A stretch of 64,000 nucleotides of DNA from Nitrobacter sp051535235 (GCF_051535235.1 NZ_JBPPLZ010000006.1:124001-188000); one strand, 5' to 3'. Positions 51,005 through 60,559 are shown, numbered from the stretch's first letter. Notes: generated from the sequence alone by a model not told the origin. A program made the numbers and translations.

Positions 51005-53149
51005 ATGTCGTCAAAACCCAAGGACGCTCCCGCCATCGCCTCTCTCACCCGTGCGAAGGCGAAGGTCGAGCACAAGCGGCTTGCGCTGGAAATCGAGGCG
51101 CATAACGCGCGCTACTACCAGAAGGACGCGCCGACGATTTCCGACGCCGCCTATGACGCGCTGCGGCAGCGGCTCGAAGCGATCGAGGCGCGCTTTCCCG
51201 AACTCGTTACCGCGAGTTCGCCGACACAGACCATTGGTGCCGCGCCCGCGCGCGGTTTTGCGAAAGTGCAGCATGTGGTGCCGATGCTGTCGCTCGGCAA
51301 CGCCTTCAGCGACGAGGAGGTCGCGGAGTTTGTCGAACGCATCCGCCGTTTCCTGAAACTCAGTGCGGACGAATTTCCCGCCATCGTCGCGGAGCCAAAG
51401 ATCGACGGACTGTCGCTATCGCTTCGTTACGAACACGGCGAACTGGTGCGTGCGGCCACGCGCGGCGACGGCTTCACTGGCGAGGACGTCACCGCCAATG
51501 TGCGCACCATCAAGGATGTGCCGCACCGGCTGAAGGGCCGCGACATTCCCGCCGCCTGCGAGTTGCGCGGCGAAGTCTACATGCTGAAAAAAGATTTTCT
51601 CGCGCTGAACAGGAAGCAGGAGGAGGCCGACGACACCGTGTTCGCCAATCCGCGTAATTCGGCCGCGGGCTCGCTGCGGCAGAAGGACGTCGCGATCACC
51701 GCCTCGCGTCCGCTGAAGTTCTTCGCCTATGCCTGGGGCGAGATGACGGATCGCCCTGCCGATACCCAACATGGCATGCTGGCGTGGCTGGAGAAGGCGG
51801 GCTTCGTTGTCAATCCGCTGATCGAATTGTGCCACAGCGTCGATGAGGTGCTGGCGTTTTATCGCAAGATCGGCGAGCAGCGCGCCACGCTTGGCTACGA
51901 CATCGACGGCGTGGTCTACAAGGTGGACCGGCTCGACTGGCAGGAACGCCTCGGCTTCGTGTCGCGAAGCCCGCGCTGGGCGATCGCGCACAAGTTCGCC
52001 GCCGAGCAGGCCACCACGATTCTCAAGGGCATCGACATCCAGGTCGGTCGTACCGGCGCGATGACACCAGTGGCGCGGCTCGAGCCGGTCACCGTCGGCG
52101 GCGTCGTGGTGCAGAACGCGACGCTGCACAATGAGGACTACATCAAAGGCATCGGCAACGACGGGCAACCGATCCGAGATGGCGTTGATCTGCGCATCGG
52201 TGACACCGTGGTGGTGCAGCGTGCCGGTGACGTGATCCCGCAGGTGGTCAGCGTCGCCATCGACAAGCGGCCGAAGAGCGCTCAGCCTTACGTTTTTCCT
52301 CACAAGTGCCCGATCTGCGGCAGCCACGCCGTGCGCGAGGAGGGTGAGGCGGTGCGCCGCTGCACCGGTGCGCTGATCTGCCCGGCGCAGGCGGTGGAGC
52401 GGCTCAAGCATTTCGTCTCGCGTCTCGCTTTCGACATCGACGGCCTCGGTGAAAAGCAGATCCAGGAATTCCACGAGCGGGGCTGGATCAAGGAGCCCGC
52501 CGATATCTTTCAGCTCAAGGAGCGCAATGGCAAACTCAAGCTCGAAGAGATTGAAGGCTATGGCGAGGTCTCGGTGCGCAACCTGTTCGCCGCGATCGAT
52601 GCGCGCCGCAGGATCGAACTCAATCGCCTGATCTTCGCGCTCGGCATCCGCCATGTCGGTGAGGGCAACGCCAAGCTGCTGGCGCGGCATTATGGCAGCA
52701 TGGAAAATTTTCTCAGCGCCATGACGGAAGCCGCCAAAGCGCAGACGGAAGCGGGCAACGACTCCGAGGCCTATGCCGATCTGAACAACATCGGCGGCAT
52801 CGGCGAGATCGTCGCCGACGCGGTGGTCGAGTTCTTCGCCGAGAAGCGCAACGTCAAGGCGCTCGACGATCTGCTCCAGGAGATCGAGGTGCTGCCGGTC
52901 GCGCAGGCGCGCAGCGACTCCGCGGTGGCCGGCAAGACCGTGGTTTTCACCGGCTCGCTGGAAAAATTCACCCGCGACGAGGCCAAGGCCTCGGCCGAGC
53001 GCATGGGCGCGAAAGTCTCGGGCTCGGTGTCGAAGAAGACCGATCTCGTCGTCGCCGGTCCCGGCGCCGGCTCGAAGCTCAAGGAGGCCGAGAAGCTGGG
53101 TGTGAAGGTGATTTCCGAAGACGAGTGGCTCGACCTGATCGAGAGGTGA
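51005..53149 (+). CDS. ligA: NAD-dependent DNA ligase
   Basis: A 714-residue essential ligase. YDALRQRLEAIEARFPEL is the NAD-binding Ia domain; the adenylated lysine is in EPKIDGLSLSLRYEHG (about residue 128); the OB domain includes VGRTGAMTPVARLEPV; the zinc finger is CPICGSH ... CTGALICPAQ; HhH motifs are around IEGYGEVSVRNLF and LNNIGGIGEIVADA; and a C-terminal BRCT domain starts at VAGKTVVFTGSLEKF. Length is normal. Its stop lies 5 bp from the convergent FAH-family gene. Confidence 0.97.
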   Translation: MSSKPKDAPAIASLTRAKAKVEHKRLALEIEAHNARYYQKDAPTISDAAYDALRQRLEAIEARFPELVTASSPTQTIGAAPARGFAKVQHVVPMLSLGNAFSDEEVAEFVERIRRFLKLSADEFPAIVAEPKIDGLSLSLRYEHGELVRAATRGDGFTGEDVTANVRTIKDVPHRLKGRDIPAACELRGEVYMLKKDFLALNRKQEEADDTVFANPRNSAAGSLRQKDVAITASRPLKFFAYAWGEMTDRPADTQHGMLAWLEKAGFVVNPLIELCHSVDEVLAFYRKIGEQRATLGYDIDGVVYKVDRLDWQERLGFVSRSPRWAIAHKFAAEQATTILKGIDIQVGRTGAMTPVARLEPVTVGGVVVQNATLHNEDYIKGIGNDGQPIRDGVDLRIGDTVVVQRAGDVIPQVVSVAIDKRPKSAQPYVFPHKCPICGSHAVREEGEAVRRCTGALICPAQAVERLKHFVSRLAFDIDGLGEKQIQEFHERGWIKEPADIFQLKERNGKLKLEEIEGYGEVSVRNLFAAIDARRRIELNRLIFALGIRHVGEGNAKLLARHYGSMENFLSAMTEAAKAQTEAGNDSEAYADLNNIGGIGEIVADAVVEFFAEKRNVKALDDLLQEIEVLPVAQARSDSAVAGKTVVFTGSLEKFTRDEAKASAERMGAKVSGSVSKKTDLVVAGPGAGSKLKEAEKLGVKVISEDEWLDLIER

Positions 53150-53154
53150 AACCG

Positions 53155-53856
53155 TCAGGTCGGGGGGCCGATCGTCACTGCCAGCGTGCCGACGCCGTCG
53201 CAGCCGCATTCGATCCTGTCGCCCGGCTGAAGCCGGGAGACGCCGGCGGGCGTTCCGGTCATGATGATGTCGCCGGCGTCCAGCGCGACCTGCTGCGAAA
53301 GCTGCGCGATGATCTCCGGCACGTTCCAGATCATCTGCGCGAGATCGCCGGACTGTCGCTCGCTGCCGTTAACCGAAAGCCAGATGCGTCCCTTCGTCGG
53401 ATGACCGATCCTCGCTGCGGGTTGCAGCGCGCCGCAAGGTGCGGAGTGATCGAACGATTTTGCGATCTCCCAGGGCTGTTCCTTCTTGCGCGCCGCGTTC
53501 TGCAGGTCGCGCCGCGTAAGGTCGATGCCGACGGCGTAGCCGTAGACGTGGTCGAGCGCTCTGTCGGCGGGAATGCGCAAGGCCCCACTCTTCATCGCGA
53601 CCACCAGTTCGACCTCGTGATGCAGGTCGCTGGTCAGCGGCGGGTAGGGGATGACCGCGCCGTCGGCCTCGACCATGTCGGCGTGTTTGGCGAAGAAGAA
53701 CGGCGGTGTGCGTTCGTCGTTGCCCATCTCGCGGACGTGATCGAGATAGTTGCGGCCGACGCACCAGATGCGGCGGACCGGAAAAAATCCGCCTTCGCCC
53801 GCGACGGCGATGGCCGGTTGCGGCGGCTGTGGAATCACAAAGGACGCTACATTCAT
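53155..53856 (-). CDS. Fumarylacetoacetate hydrolase family protein
   Basis: A 233-residue FAH-fold hydrolase or decarboxylase. The metal-binding region shows LHHEVELVVAMKSG (Glu-x-Glu) and GIDLTRRDLQNAARKKEQPWEIAKSFD, and GDIIMTGTPAGVSRLQPGD is the C-terminal signature. The size and GRNYLDHVREMG suggest the fumarylpyruvate hydrolase/oxaloacetate decarboxylase (FAHD1-like) subgroup. The actual substrate is undetermined; neighbours (ABC exporter, ligA) give no hint. Separated from the exporter gene by 69 bp on the same strand. Confidence 0.88.
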   Translation of the reverse strand: MNVASFVIPQPPQPAIAVAGEGGFFPVRRIWCVGRNYLDHVREMGNDERTPPFFFAKHADMVEADGAVIPYPPLTSDLHHEVELVVAMKSGALRIPADRALDHVYGYAVGIDLTRRDLQNAARKKEQPWEIAKSFDHSAPCGALQPAARIGHPTKGRIWLSVNGSERQSGDLAQMIWNVPEIIAQLSQQVALDAGDIIMTGTPAGVSRLQPGDRIECGCDGVGTLAVTIGPPT

Positions 53857-53925
53857 GCGGCTCTCCGCGCTCGTTCGCAGGCTATGCGCCGGAATCGCCC
53901 GCTGCCTGTGGCAAGCGGGTACAGC

Positions 53926-55728
53926 TTACGCCGATGCGCTGAGAGGAGCCAGAGCCGGCGCGTCGCGATGCTGCAGGCGAAAGAACGAGGCGTAGCGCCC
54001 GCCACGTCGCAGCAACTCGTCGTGGCGGCCGCGCTCGACGATCTCGCCGCCTTCGACCACGAGGATCGCGTCGGCGTGCATGATGGTGTGCAGGCGGTGC
54101 GCGATCACGATCGTGGTGCGATTCCGGCAGAGCCGCTCGATCGCTTCCTGCACCTGCTTTTCGGATTCGGAATCGAGCGCGGCGGTGGCTTCGTCGAGCA
54201 GGATGATCGGTGCGTCCTTGATCAGCGCGCGCGCCACCGCGATCCGCTGGCGCTGTCCGCCGGAGAGTTGAGTTCCGTGCTCGCCCACGGGTGTATCGTA
54301 GCCGAGCGGAAAGCTCATGATGAAGTCGTGAGCGCAGGCGGCCTTCGCCGCGGCGACGATCTCGTCCTCGGTGGCGCCGGGGCGGCCGAACGCGATGTTC
54401 TCGCGGATGGTGGCGCGGAACAGGTAGACGTCCTGTCCGACATAGGCGGTCTGCTGGCGCAGCGATGTTCGCGACACGGCGGAAATGGCCTGATCGTCGA
54501 TCAGGATCGCGCCATCGCTCACCTCGTACAACCGCAACAGCAGCGCCAGCACGGTGGATTTGCCGCCGCCTGACGGGCCGACCAGCGCGGTCATCCTGCC
54601 CGGCTCGGCGACGAAACTCATGCGGTTAAGCACCGGCTCGTCCGCGCGATAAGCGAAGCTGACGTCGCGCAGTTCGACGCGGGCGACCGTCAGTTTCAGC
54701 GCCGGCTTGTCACTGTCGTCGGGCTCGCTGGCGGGGCTGTCGACGATCTCCAGCAGTTTGCGCGCGCCGATCAGGCTGCTGTTGAGCTCGATGTTGAGGC
54801 GCGCCAGCCGCTTGGCCGGCTCATAGGCCAGCAGGAAGGCGGTAAGGAACGAAAAGAACTGACCGGGCGTCGCGCCCATGGCGACGACGCGATAGCCGCC
54901 ATACATCAGCCCGCCCGCGATGGCGAAACCGCCGAGCGTTTCCATCAGCGGACTGGCGCGGTTCGAGACCCGCGCCATCTTGTTGTTGGTCTGCTCGACG
55001 GCTGCGATGCTGGCGTCGATCCGCTCGCGCATGGTCCGTTCGAGCGTGAACGCCTTCACAGTACGGATGCCCTGCAGCGATTCCTGCATGATCTCCATGA
55101 TATCAGTGGTGCCGCTGAACTGGTTGTGGGCAAGTCCCTTGACGCGCTTCACCAGCTTGCGCAGCACCAGCATCGCCGGCGGCGCCACCAGCAGGCCGAA
55201 CAGCGCCATGTAGGGATCCTGCGTCACCATCACAATAACCAGTCCGACCAGAGAGAGCAGGTCGCGGCCGACAGCGTTGATGAGCAGGCTGAGCACCTGA
55301 GTTACCGAGGTGGCGCCTGCGGTCAGCCGCGCCAGAAACTCCGACGAATGCCGCTCCGAGAAGAAGCCGATGCTTTCGCTCATCAGCTTGGCGAACAGGC
55401 GGCGCTGGTTGTTGGCGAGGATCGCATTGCTGATCTGCGAGAGGATCACCGAGTGGCCATAGGTCGCTGCGCCCTTCAGCGCGAAAATGGCGACCGTCAC
55501 CAGTGACAGAATGAAAATGTTGCGGACGTCCTTGTCGACGTAGGCCTGATTGATGACTTCGCCGAGCAGGTAGGCGGAGAACGCCGTCGTTGCCGCGGAG
55601 ACGGCCATCAGCGCGAATGCGGCGAGGTAGCGCCGCCAGTAGGCCATGCCCTGTTCGGTGATCAGGCGGCGGATCAGGATCGCCGCGCCGTAGGGATCGT
55701 CGGTGATTTTCTTCGGAAGCTCGGTCAT
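53926..55728 (-). CDS. MsbA-like ABC exporter (fused TMD-NBD)
   Basis: A 600-residue half-transporter that dimerises. The N-terminal transmembrane domain (about residues 30-330) has six helices; the nucleotide-binding domain shows Walker A GPSGGGKSTVLALLLRLYE, Q-loop QTAYVGQDVYLFRATIRENI, signature LSGGQRQRIAVARAL, Walker B IILLDEATAALD and H-loop IAHRL. Export of lipid A or another glycolipid is plausible given the nearby LPS genes, but family B exporters vary in substrate. It is co-directional with galE. Confidence 0.9.
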   Translation of the reverse strand: MTELPKKITDDPYGAAILIRRLITEQGMAYWRRYLAAFALMAVSAATTAFSAYLLGEVINQAYVDKDVRNIFILSLVTVAIFALKGAATYGHSVILSQISNAILANNQRRLFAKLMSESIGFFSERHSSEFLARLTAGATSVTQVLSLLINAVGRDLLSLVGLVIVMVTQDPYMALFGLLVAPPAMLVLRKLVKRVKGLAHNQFSGTTDIMEIMQESLQGIRTVKAFTLERTMRERIDASIAAVEQTNNKMARVSNRASPLMETLGGFAIAGGLMYGGYRVVAMGATPGQFFSFLTAFLLAYEPAKRLARLNIELNSSLIGARKLLEIVDSPASEPDDSDKPALKLTVARVELRDVSFAYRADEPVLNRMSFVAEPGRMTALVGPSGGGKSTVLALLLRLYEVSDGAILIDDQAISAVSRTSLRQQTAYVGQDVYLFRATIRENIAFGRPGATEDEIVAAAKAACAHDFIMSFPLGYDTPVGEHGTQLSGGQRQRIAVARALIKDAPIILLDEATAALDSESEKQVQEAIERLCRNRTTIVIAHRLHTIMHADAILVVEGGEIVERGRHDELLRRGGRYASFFRLQHRDAPALAPLSASA

Positions 55729-55827
55729 CGCGTTCCATTGACGCCGTGAGTGGGCTGTCGCCCGCGCGCCAGGGTTGTTGCGAAAGCCTCCGACTCAATG
55801 CCCGCAATGGCGGTCTTTTTCAAGCCA

Positions 55828-55848
55828 AAACCGGGTTTTGCCCGGTTT
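55828..55848 (-). terminator. Intrinsic terminator after galE
   Basis: On the minus strand AAACCGGG - CAAAA - CCCGGTTT (8-bp perfect stem) begins directly after the galE stop and runs into TTTTGG. It should limit read-through from galE into the ABC exporter gene. Confidence 0.75.
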
Positions 55849-55849
55849 A

Positions 55850-56860
55850 TCAGGCCGATGCTGCGAGCGCCTGCGAGACGTGCCGCCGCGCCAGCTTTTC
55901 CTCCCACGACAGCGCGTGCGCGGCGATGGTCGCGAGGTCGTCGTATTGAGGTGTCCAGTCGAGCACCGAACGAATCCGACCGGTGTCGGCGATCATGGTC
56001 ATGATGTCGCCCGGGCGGCGTTTGGAATAGTGAACCGCGAAGTTGCGGCCGCAGACCCGCCGCACCGCCCCGATGGTTTCCAGAACGGAATAGCCGCGTC
56101 CGTACCCGCAGTTCAGCGTCGTCGAACGTCCGCCGGTTCGCAGGTACGCCAGCGCGGCGCGATGAGCCTGCGCGAGATCGCTGACATGGATGAAGTCGCG
56201 GATGCAGCTTCCGTCCGGCGTCGGATAGTCGGTGCCGAACACGTCGATCTTGGCGCGCTGCCCGGTTGCGGCTTCGACCGCGATTTTCAACAGATGCGTG
56301 GCGCCTTCGGTCGACAGGCCGATCCGCGCCAGCGGATCGGCGCCGGCGACGTTGAAGTAACGCAGCACGACGTAGTTCATGTGGTGCGCGGTCGCGACGT
56401 CGTGCAGCATGATCTCCGTCATGAGCTTTGACGATCCGTAAGGCGAGAGCGGCCGGGTCGGCGCCTCTTCCGGAACCGGCATGCGATCGGGATTGCCGTA
56501 GACGGCGGCAGTCGAGGAGAAGATGAAGCGGCCGATCCCGCATCTGACGGCGGCGTTGAGCAGGTTGCGCGTCGTCATCGTGTTGTTGCGGTAGTAGGCG
56601 AGCGGGTCGCGCATCGATTCCGGCACCACCACAGACCCTGCGAAATGAATGATGCTTTCGATGCCGTGCTGGGCGATCACGTTCTCGACGAGACTCTCGT
56701 CGCCTGCATCGCCAATGAACAGCGGCACGCCGTCCGGCAGCGCCGATGAAAATCCCGTGGAGAGATTATCGATCACGACGACGCTTTCACCGGCCTCGGC
56801 CAGCGCGAGAACCATATGACTGCCGATATAGCCGGCGCCACCGGTAACGAGCACGGTCAT
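55850..56860 (-). CDS. galE: UDP-glucose 4-epimerase
   Basis: A 336-residue SDR-family epimerase interconverting UDP-glucose and UDP-galactose for LPS or exopolysaccharide. NAD-binding TGGAGYIGSHMV at the N-terminus; catalytic Ser/Tyr-x3-Lys in FSSTAAVYGNP and SPYGSSKLMTEIM; GTDYPTPDGSCIRDFIHVSDLAQAH is a typical GalE block. ATG 56860 is chosen as the canonical start; the frame is open upstream by 70 codons but with no fold-like sequence. Divergent from waaC. Confidence 0.93.
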   Translation of the reverse strand: MTVLVTGGAGYIGSHMVLALAEAGESVVVIDNLSTGFSSALPDGVPLFIGDAGDESLVENVIAQHGIESIIHFAGSVVVPESMRDPLAYYRNNTMTTRNLLNAAVRCGIGRFIFSSTAAVYGNPDRMPVPEEAPTRPLSPYGSSKLMTEIMLHDVATAHHMNYVVLRYFNVAGADPLARIGLSTEGATHLLKIAVEAATGQRAKIDVFGTDYPTPDGSCIRDFIHVSDLAQAHRAALAYLRTGGRSTTLNCGYGRGYSVLETIGAVRRVCGRNFAVHYSKRRPGDIMTMIADTGRIRSVLDWTPQYDDLATIAAHALSWEEKLARRHVSQALAASA

Positions 56861-57047
56861 ATCTGCTCCTCTGTGCGAAGGCTCGCGGGCTCGCCCGCGT
56901 TTGCCGATATCTCGCACAAACCGGTGGAGTTGCCGTATAGCATGACGCCGATCGGTCCGATTTTCCCGGCCTTCGTGCCGGGGAATCGACATTATGGTTG
57001 CCAAACTGTAACGAGAGCCGAATGTTCTTGAGCGGCTTTGCGCGTCG

Positions 57048-58013
57048 ATGACCGACATTCTCATTATCAAGACATCTTCGCTCGGCGACGTGGTGCATCA
57101 GATGCCTGCGATCGTCGATGCCTCGCGCGCGTGTCCGGAACTGCGGATCACGTGGCTGGTGGAAGAGACGTTCGCGCCGCTGGTGCGATTGCACCCTCTG
57201 GTCGCCGACGTCATGACTGTCGCGACGCGGCGCTGGCGCTCGCAACTCGCCACCGGCGCGACATGGCGCGAGATCGGCCGGTTCCGCACGCTTCTGCGCG
57301 GGCAGGCGTTCGACAAGGTGATCGATACCCAGGGCCTGATCCGCTCCGCGATCATGACGCGCCTCGCGCGCGGCCAGCGCCACGGTTATGACGGCCGCAG
57401 CATTCGTGAACCGTTTGCGGCGCGATTCTACGACGTCAGGCACACGGTGAGCCGCGATCTGCACGCCGTGACGCGCAACAGGATGCTGACCGGCCTCTCG
57501 CTCGGATATCGGCCGCCCGACAATATCGATTACGGTTTGATCCGCCCTTCGCAGACTAATGACCAACGCTATGCGGTGTTGCTTCATGGCACGTCGCGAT
57601 TCGCGAAAGAGTGGCGCGCCGAGGACTGGATCGAAACGGGCAGGTGGCTGAGTGCGAAGGGATTGCAGATCGTGCTGCCCTGGGGCAGCGAGGCCGAACG
57701 GCTGCTGTCGGAACGGCTGTCGCGAGACATCGCGGGCAGTCGCGTCCTGCCGCGTCAAAGCCTCGATCTGACCGCGCAGGTGATCGGCAATGCGGCGCTG
57801 GTCGTCGGCGTCGATACCGGCCTGATGCATCTTGCCGCGGCGTATCGCGTGCCGCTCGTCGGCATCTATGCCAGCACCGATCCCGGGCTGACGGGACCTG
57901 TCGGCAGCGGTCGCATGGCGGCGCTCGGCGGCAGGAACGGTCCGCCGGCGGCCCGGCAGGTGATGGAGGCCGCAGAGCGGTTGCTAGATCAGAGTGTGAT
58001 CCGTTCAAATTGA
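57048..58013 (+). CDS. waaC: LPS heptosyltransferase I-type (WaaC-like)
   Basis: A 321-residue GT9-family glycosyltransferase. ILIIKTSSLGDVVHQMPAIVDASR is the classical WaaC N-terminus; VIDTQGLIRSAIMTRLARG, LLHGTSRFAKEWRAEDWIE and GVDTGLMHLAAAYRVPLVGIYASTDPGLTGP follow. It transfers the first L-glycero-D-manno-heptose to Kdo in the inner core. It ends 38 bp before the convergent waaF stop. Actual acceptor in this organism is inferred. Confidence 0.88.
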   Translation: MTDILIIKTSSLGDVVHQMPAIVDASRACPELRITWLVEETFAPLVRLHPLVADVMTVATRRWRSQLATGATWREIGRFRTLLRGQAFDKVIDTQGLIRSAIMTRLARGQRHGYDGRSIREPFAARFYDVRHTVSRDLHAVTRNRMLTGLSLGYRPPDNIDYGLIRPSQTNDQRYAVLLHGTSRFAKEWRAEDWIETGRWLSAKGLQIVLPWGSEAERLLSERLSRDIAGSRVLPRQSLDLTAQVIGNAALVVGVDTGLMHLAAAYRVPLVGIYASTDPGLTGPVGSGRMAALGGRNGPPAARQVMEAAERLLDQSVIRSN

Positions 58014-58051
58014 ATCGCGTCGCGCCGATCGCGCGCGCAAGCACGGTCGCA

Positions 58052-59125
58052 TCAAGGCGTGGCGCGCTCGCCCGCCTCCGCAAGCACTCGTTCCGCGATG
58101 GCCAGCACTTCGGCTGCCGGAATATCTTTCATGCAGCGATGATCGTTCCTGGTGCAGACCGGACGATGGCACGGCTGGCACGGCAGCGGCGTTTTGGTCT
58201 GGATCGTCGCCGCGAGTCCGTTCAAAGGCGCCCAGTGATAGGGACTGGTCGGACCGAAAATTCCCATTGTGGGGGTTCCGATCGCGGCCGCGACGTGCAG
58301 CAGGCCGGAGTCGTTCGAAATCGCGAGCGTCGCCGCCGCCATCGCCAGAATGCCGTTTCGCAAGTCGTGGCCCGTGAGATCGCGCACGCGCGAACCGCCG
58401 GTTGCCACGATTCCGGCCGCGATCGCCTTTTCGTTCGGGCCGCCGATCACCCAGACGTCGATGCCGCGCCCGGCCAGCATCCGCGCGGCCTCGGCGTAGT
58501 AAGTCCAGCGCTTGCTGGGGCCGACCGCCCCGGGAGCGAGCGCCACCGCCGGTCCGGATCCCAGTCCCTGCGCCTGCCGCCAGCGGATGACGTCCTCGCC
58601 GGGAACGCGAAGCTGCGGCACGGGCCATTCGGGCGGTCGTGCCGCCTTGGCGGGAAGTGCCAGCGAGGCCTTCCGGTCGATCATGCGCGGCAGCGCTCTT
58701 TCGCCCCAGCGCCAGCGGTTGAGGAGCCCGAACCGCGCTTCGCCAACAAAGCCGATCCGTTCCGGAATGCCGGCCAGCGCCGGCGCAATGGCCGATTTCC
58801 AGGTCCGCGGCATGACAAGGACGGTTCCGTATCCCCGCGCGCGCAACTGGCAAGCCAGTCCCCACTGCTGTCTCAACGCCAGCCGGCTTCGCGGCAGATC
58901 CCAGACCACGCCGGCACGCACGCCCGGCATGTAATCGACCAGCGGCGCGCACAGCGTCGTCACCAGCATATCCACCGGCCGGTTCGGCCAGCGCTGCTTG
59001 AGCACCCGCACCACCGTGTGACCGCGGACGAAGTCGCCGATCCACATGTAGGGGACGATCAGAACAGGGCGCGAGTCGTCCGCGTCGCCGACAATTTTCA
59101 GATCTTCTGGTGAATCTGTTTTCAT
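58052..59125 (-). CDS. waaF: LPS heptosyltransferase II-type (WaaF-like)
   Basis: A 357-residue GT9 glycosyltransferase. PVLIVPYMWIGDFVRGHTVVRVLK, then LALAPGAVGPSKRWTYYAEAARML and ISNDSGLLHVAAAIGTPTMGIFGPTSPYHWAPL are RfaF signatures, with a cysteine-rich LPCQPCHRPVCTRNDHRCMKDI near the C-terminus that is usual in this subgroup. It adds the second heptose of the core. An N-terminal extension of about 18 residues precedes the fold. Convergent with waaC. Confidence 0.9.
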   Translation of the reverse strand: MKTDSPEDLKIVGDADDSRPVLIVPYMWIGDFVRGHTVVRVLKQRWPNRPVDMLVTTLCAPLVDYMPGVRAGVVWDLPRSRLALRQQWGLACQLRARGYGTVLVMPRTWKSAIAPALAGIPERIGFVGEARFGLLNRWRWGERALPRMIDRKASLALPAKAARPPEWPVPQLRVPGEDVIRWRQAQGLGSGPAVALAPGAVGPSKRWTYYAEAARMLAGRGIDVWVIGGPNEKAIAAGIVATGGSRVRDLTGHDLRNGILAMAAATLAISNDSGLLHVAAAIGTPTMGIFGPTSPYHWAPLNGLAATIQTKTPLPCQPCHRPVCTRNDHRCMKDIPAAEVLAIAERVLAEAGERATP

Positions 59126-59281
59126 AATTTAACGAATACGTAACATCGGGACGGATGGAAAATCCTCCCTATCCGCTCCCATGGCGGAGGTAAAGTTATC
59201 TCGCGCGATGTGTTTGGCGAGTGATTTCGCCGCCTCACGCCATCCAGGTTGCCTCGGAAGCGGGAGTGGGGCAAACCAGCG

Positions 59282-59447
59282 GGGTGAATTGGATGTTCGC
59301 GCCACCCACTTGCCGCAAACCCGGCATGCGAATGTCAAATTCAAAACTCCACTGGAAAACCTTATGGTTGCGGGTGGTTCTTTGATTCTGACATCTGCAA
59401 AGAACCCCTGCCGCATCGCGATGCAAATGTCAGAATTGGACCACTGG
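59282..59447. repeat. Cluster of related 20-27-bp motifs, possible IS-end relic
   Basis: GCGAATGTCAAATTCAAAACTCCACTGG (59328-59355) and GCAAATGTCAGAATTGGACCACTGG (59423-59447) are direct variants; GCAGATGTCAGAATCAAAGAACC lies inverted at 59372-59398, and a weaker inverted copy at 59282-59300. Multiple terminal repeats of alternating orientation are typical of IS21-family ends, but no transposase gene remains. Confidence 0.4.
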
Positions 59448-59457
59448 AGCCTTTCCG

Positions 59458-59474
59458 TTCTGATGAGATCAGAA
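59458..59474. repeat. 17-bp perfect palindrome TTCTGAT-GAG-ATCAGAA
   Basis: A 7-bp perfect inverted repeat around GAG, directly before the REP-like block at 59492-59549. It probably belongs to the same interspersed element as a second hairpin. Confidence 0.6.
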
Positions 59475-59491
59475 AGCGTAGCTCCATGTTT

Positions 59492-59549
59492 TTGATTTGA
59501 CGCGCTTTTCTTCACGCGAACCGGTAGCCACTTTGCTCGAAACGCTCTG
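59492..59549. repeat. REP-like block with TTCACGCGAACCGGT core
   Basis: GATTTGACGCGCTTTTCTTCACGCGAACCGGTAGCCACTTTGCTCG is, from memory, very close to a repeat common in Bradyrhizobium/Rhodopseudomonas/Nitrobacter genomes. It ends 30 bp before the hldD start. Confidence 0.6.
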
Positions 59550-59578
59550 GGGAGTCGCACATCCATGACGGGGACATC

Positions 59579-60559
59579 ATGCTGCTGGTGACCGGGGGCG
59601 CCGGCTTTATCGGATCGAATCTCGTGGCCGCGCTGAACGACGCCGGACGCGGCGACGTGGCGGTGTGCGATGCGCTGGGCAACGACGGCAAATGGCGCAA
59701 CCTCGCCAAGCGGCAGCTTGCGGATATCGTTCCTCCCGCAGAACTGGCGGCCTGGCTGGAGGGCCGCCGTCTCGACGCGGTCGCCCATCTCGGTGCGATC
59801 TCCGAGACCACCGCCACCGACGGCGATCTCGTCATCGAGAGCAACTTTCGCCTGTCGCTGCGATTGCTCGACTGGTGTACCGCGACCGCGACGCCTTTCA
59901 TCTATGCCTCTTCAGCATCGACCTACGGCGATGGCCGGCAGGGCTTTCGCGACGATCAATCGTTGGCCGCGCTGCGGGCGCTTCGGCCGATGAACCTCTA
60001 CGGCTGGAGCAAGCACCTGTTCGACATGGCGGTCGCCGGCCGCATCGCGAACGGTGATGCGCTGCCTCCGCAATGGGCCGGCCTGAAGTTCTTCAACGTG
60101 TTCGGCCCCAACGAATATCACAAGGGCTCCATGATGAGCGTGCTGGCGCGCCGGTTCGACGACGTCAAGGCGGGCCGTCCGGTGCAGTTGTTCAAATCGC
60201 ACCGGGAGGGCATCGCTGATGGCGACCAGCGCCGCGACTTCATCTATGTCGACGACGTGGTCCGCGTGATGATGTGGCTGCTGGCGACGCCCTCGGTCAG
60301 CGGTCTCTTCAACGTGGGAACCGGCAAGGCGCGCAGCTTTCGTGATTTGATGATGGCGGCCTATGTCTCGCTTGGCGCGAAGCCGAACATCGAATACGTC
60401 GATATGCCTGAGCAGATTCGCGGAGCCTACCAGTATTTTACGCAAGGCGAGGTCGAGCGCCTGCAACGCGCAGGTTACAACGGGGGCTTCACGCCGCTGG
60501 AGGAAGCGGTCGACGCCTATGTCAAAGGCTATCTCGATCGCGACGATCGCTTTCGCTGA
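59579..60559 (+). CDS. hldD: ADP-L-glycero-D-manno-heptose 6-epimerase
   Basis: A 326-residue SDR enzyme completing ADP-L,D-heptose, the donor for the heptosyltransferases. N-terminal TGGAGFIGSNLVAALN (NADP), HLGAISETTATDGD, FIYASSASTYGDG, NLYGWSKHLFD (Tyr-x3-Lys), KFFNVFGPNEYHKG and DGDQRRDFIYVDDVV are canonical for HldD (RfaD). ATG 59579 starts the fold directly. A repeat-containing spacer of 146 bp precedes hldE. Confidence 0.95.
   Translation: MLLVTGGAGFIGSNLVAALNDAGRGDVAVCDALGNDGKWRNLAKRQLADIVPPAELAAWLEGRRLDAVAHLGAISETTATDGDLVIESNFRLSLRLLDWCTATATPFIYASSASTYGDGRQGFRDDQSLAALRALRPMNLYGWSKHLFDMAVAGRIANGDALPPQWAGLKFFNVFGPNEYHKGSMMSVLARRFDDVKAGRPVQLFKSHREGIADGDQRRDFIYVDDVVRVMMWLLATPSVSGLFNVGTGKARSFRDLMMAAYVSLGAKPNIEYVDMPEQIRGAYQYFTQGEVERLQRAGYNGGFTPLEEAVDAYVKGYLDRDDRFR

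Larger units (their letters stand above)
59126..59578. other. 453-bp mosaic of repeat relics between waaF and hldD
   Basis: Holds no credible gene: a 104-codon open frame at 59181-59495 runs straight through repeat material. It contains alternating-orientation 20-27-bp motifs (59282-59447), a 17-bp palindrome and a REP-like block that ends just before hldD. Its left third (59126-59270) shows nothing recognisable. Confidence 0.6.

Noticed and set aside
59181..59495. Possible 104-residue gene between waaF and hldD
   Set aside because: The frame passes through the IS-end-like motifs and the palindrome; no recognisable domain or ribosome site.
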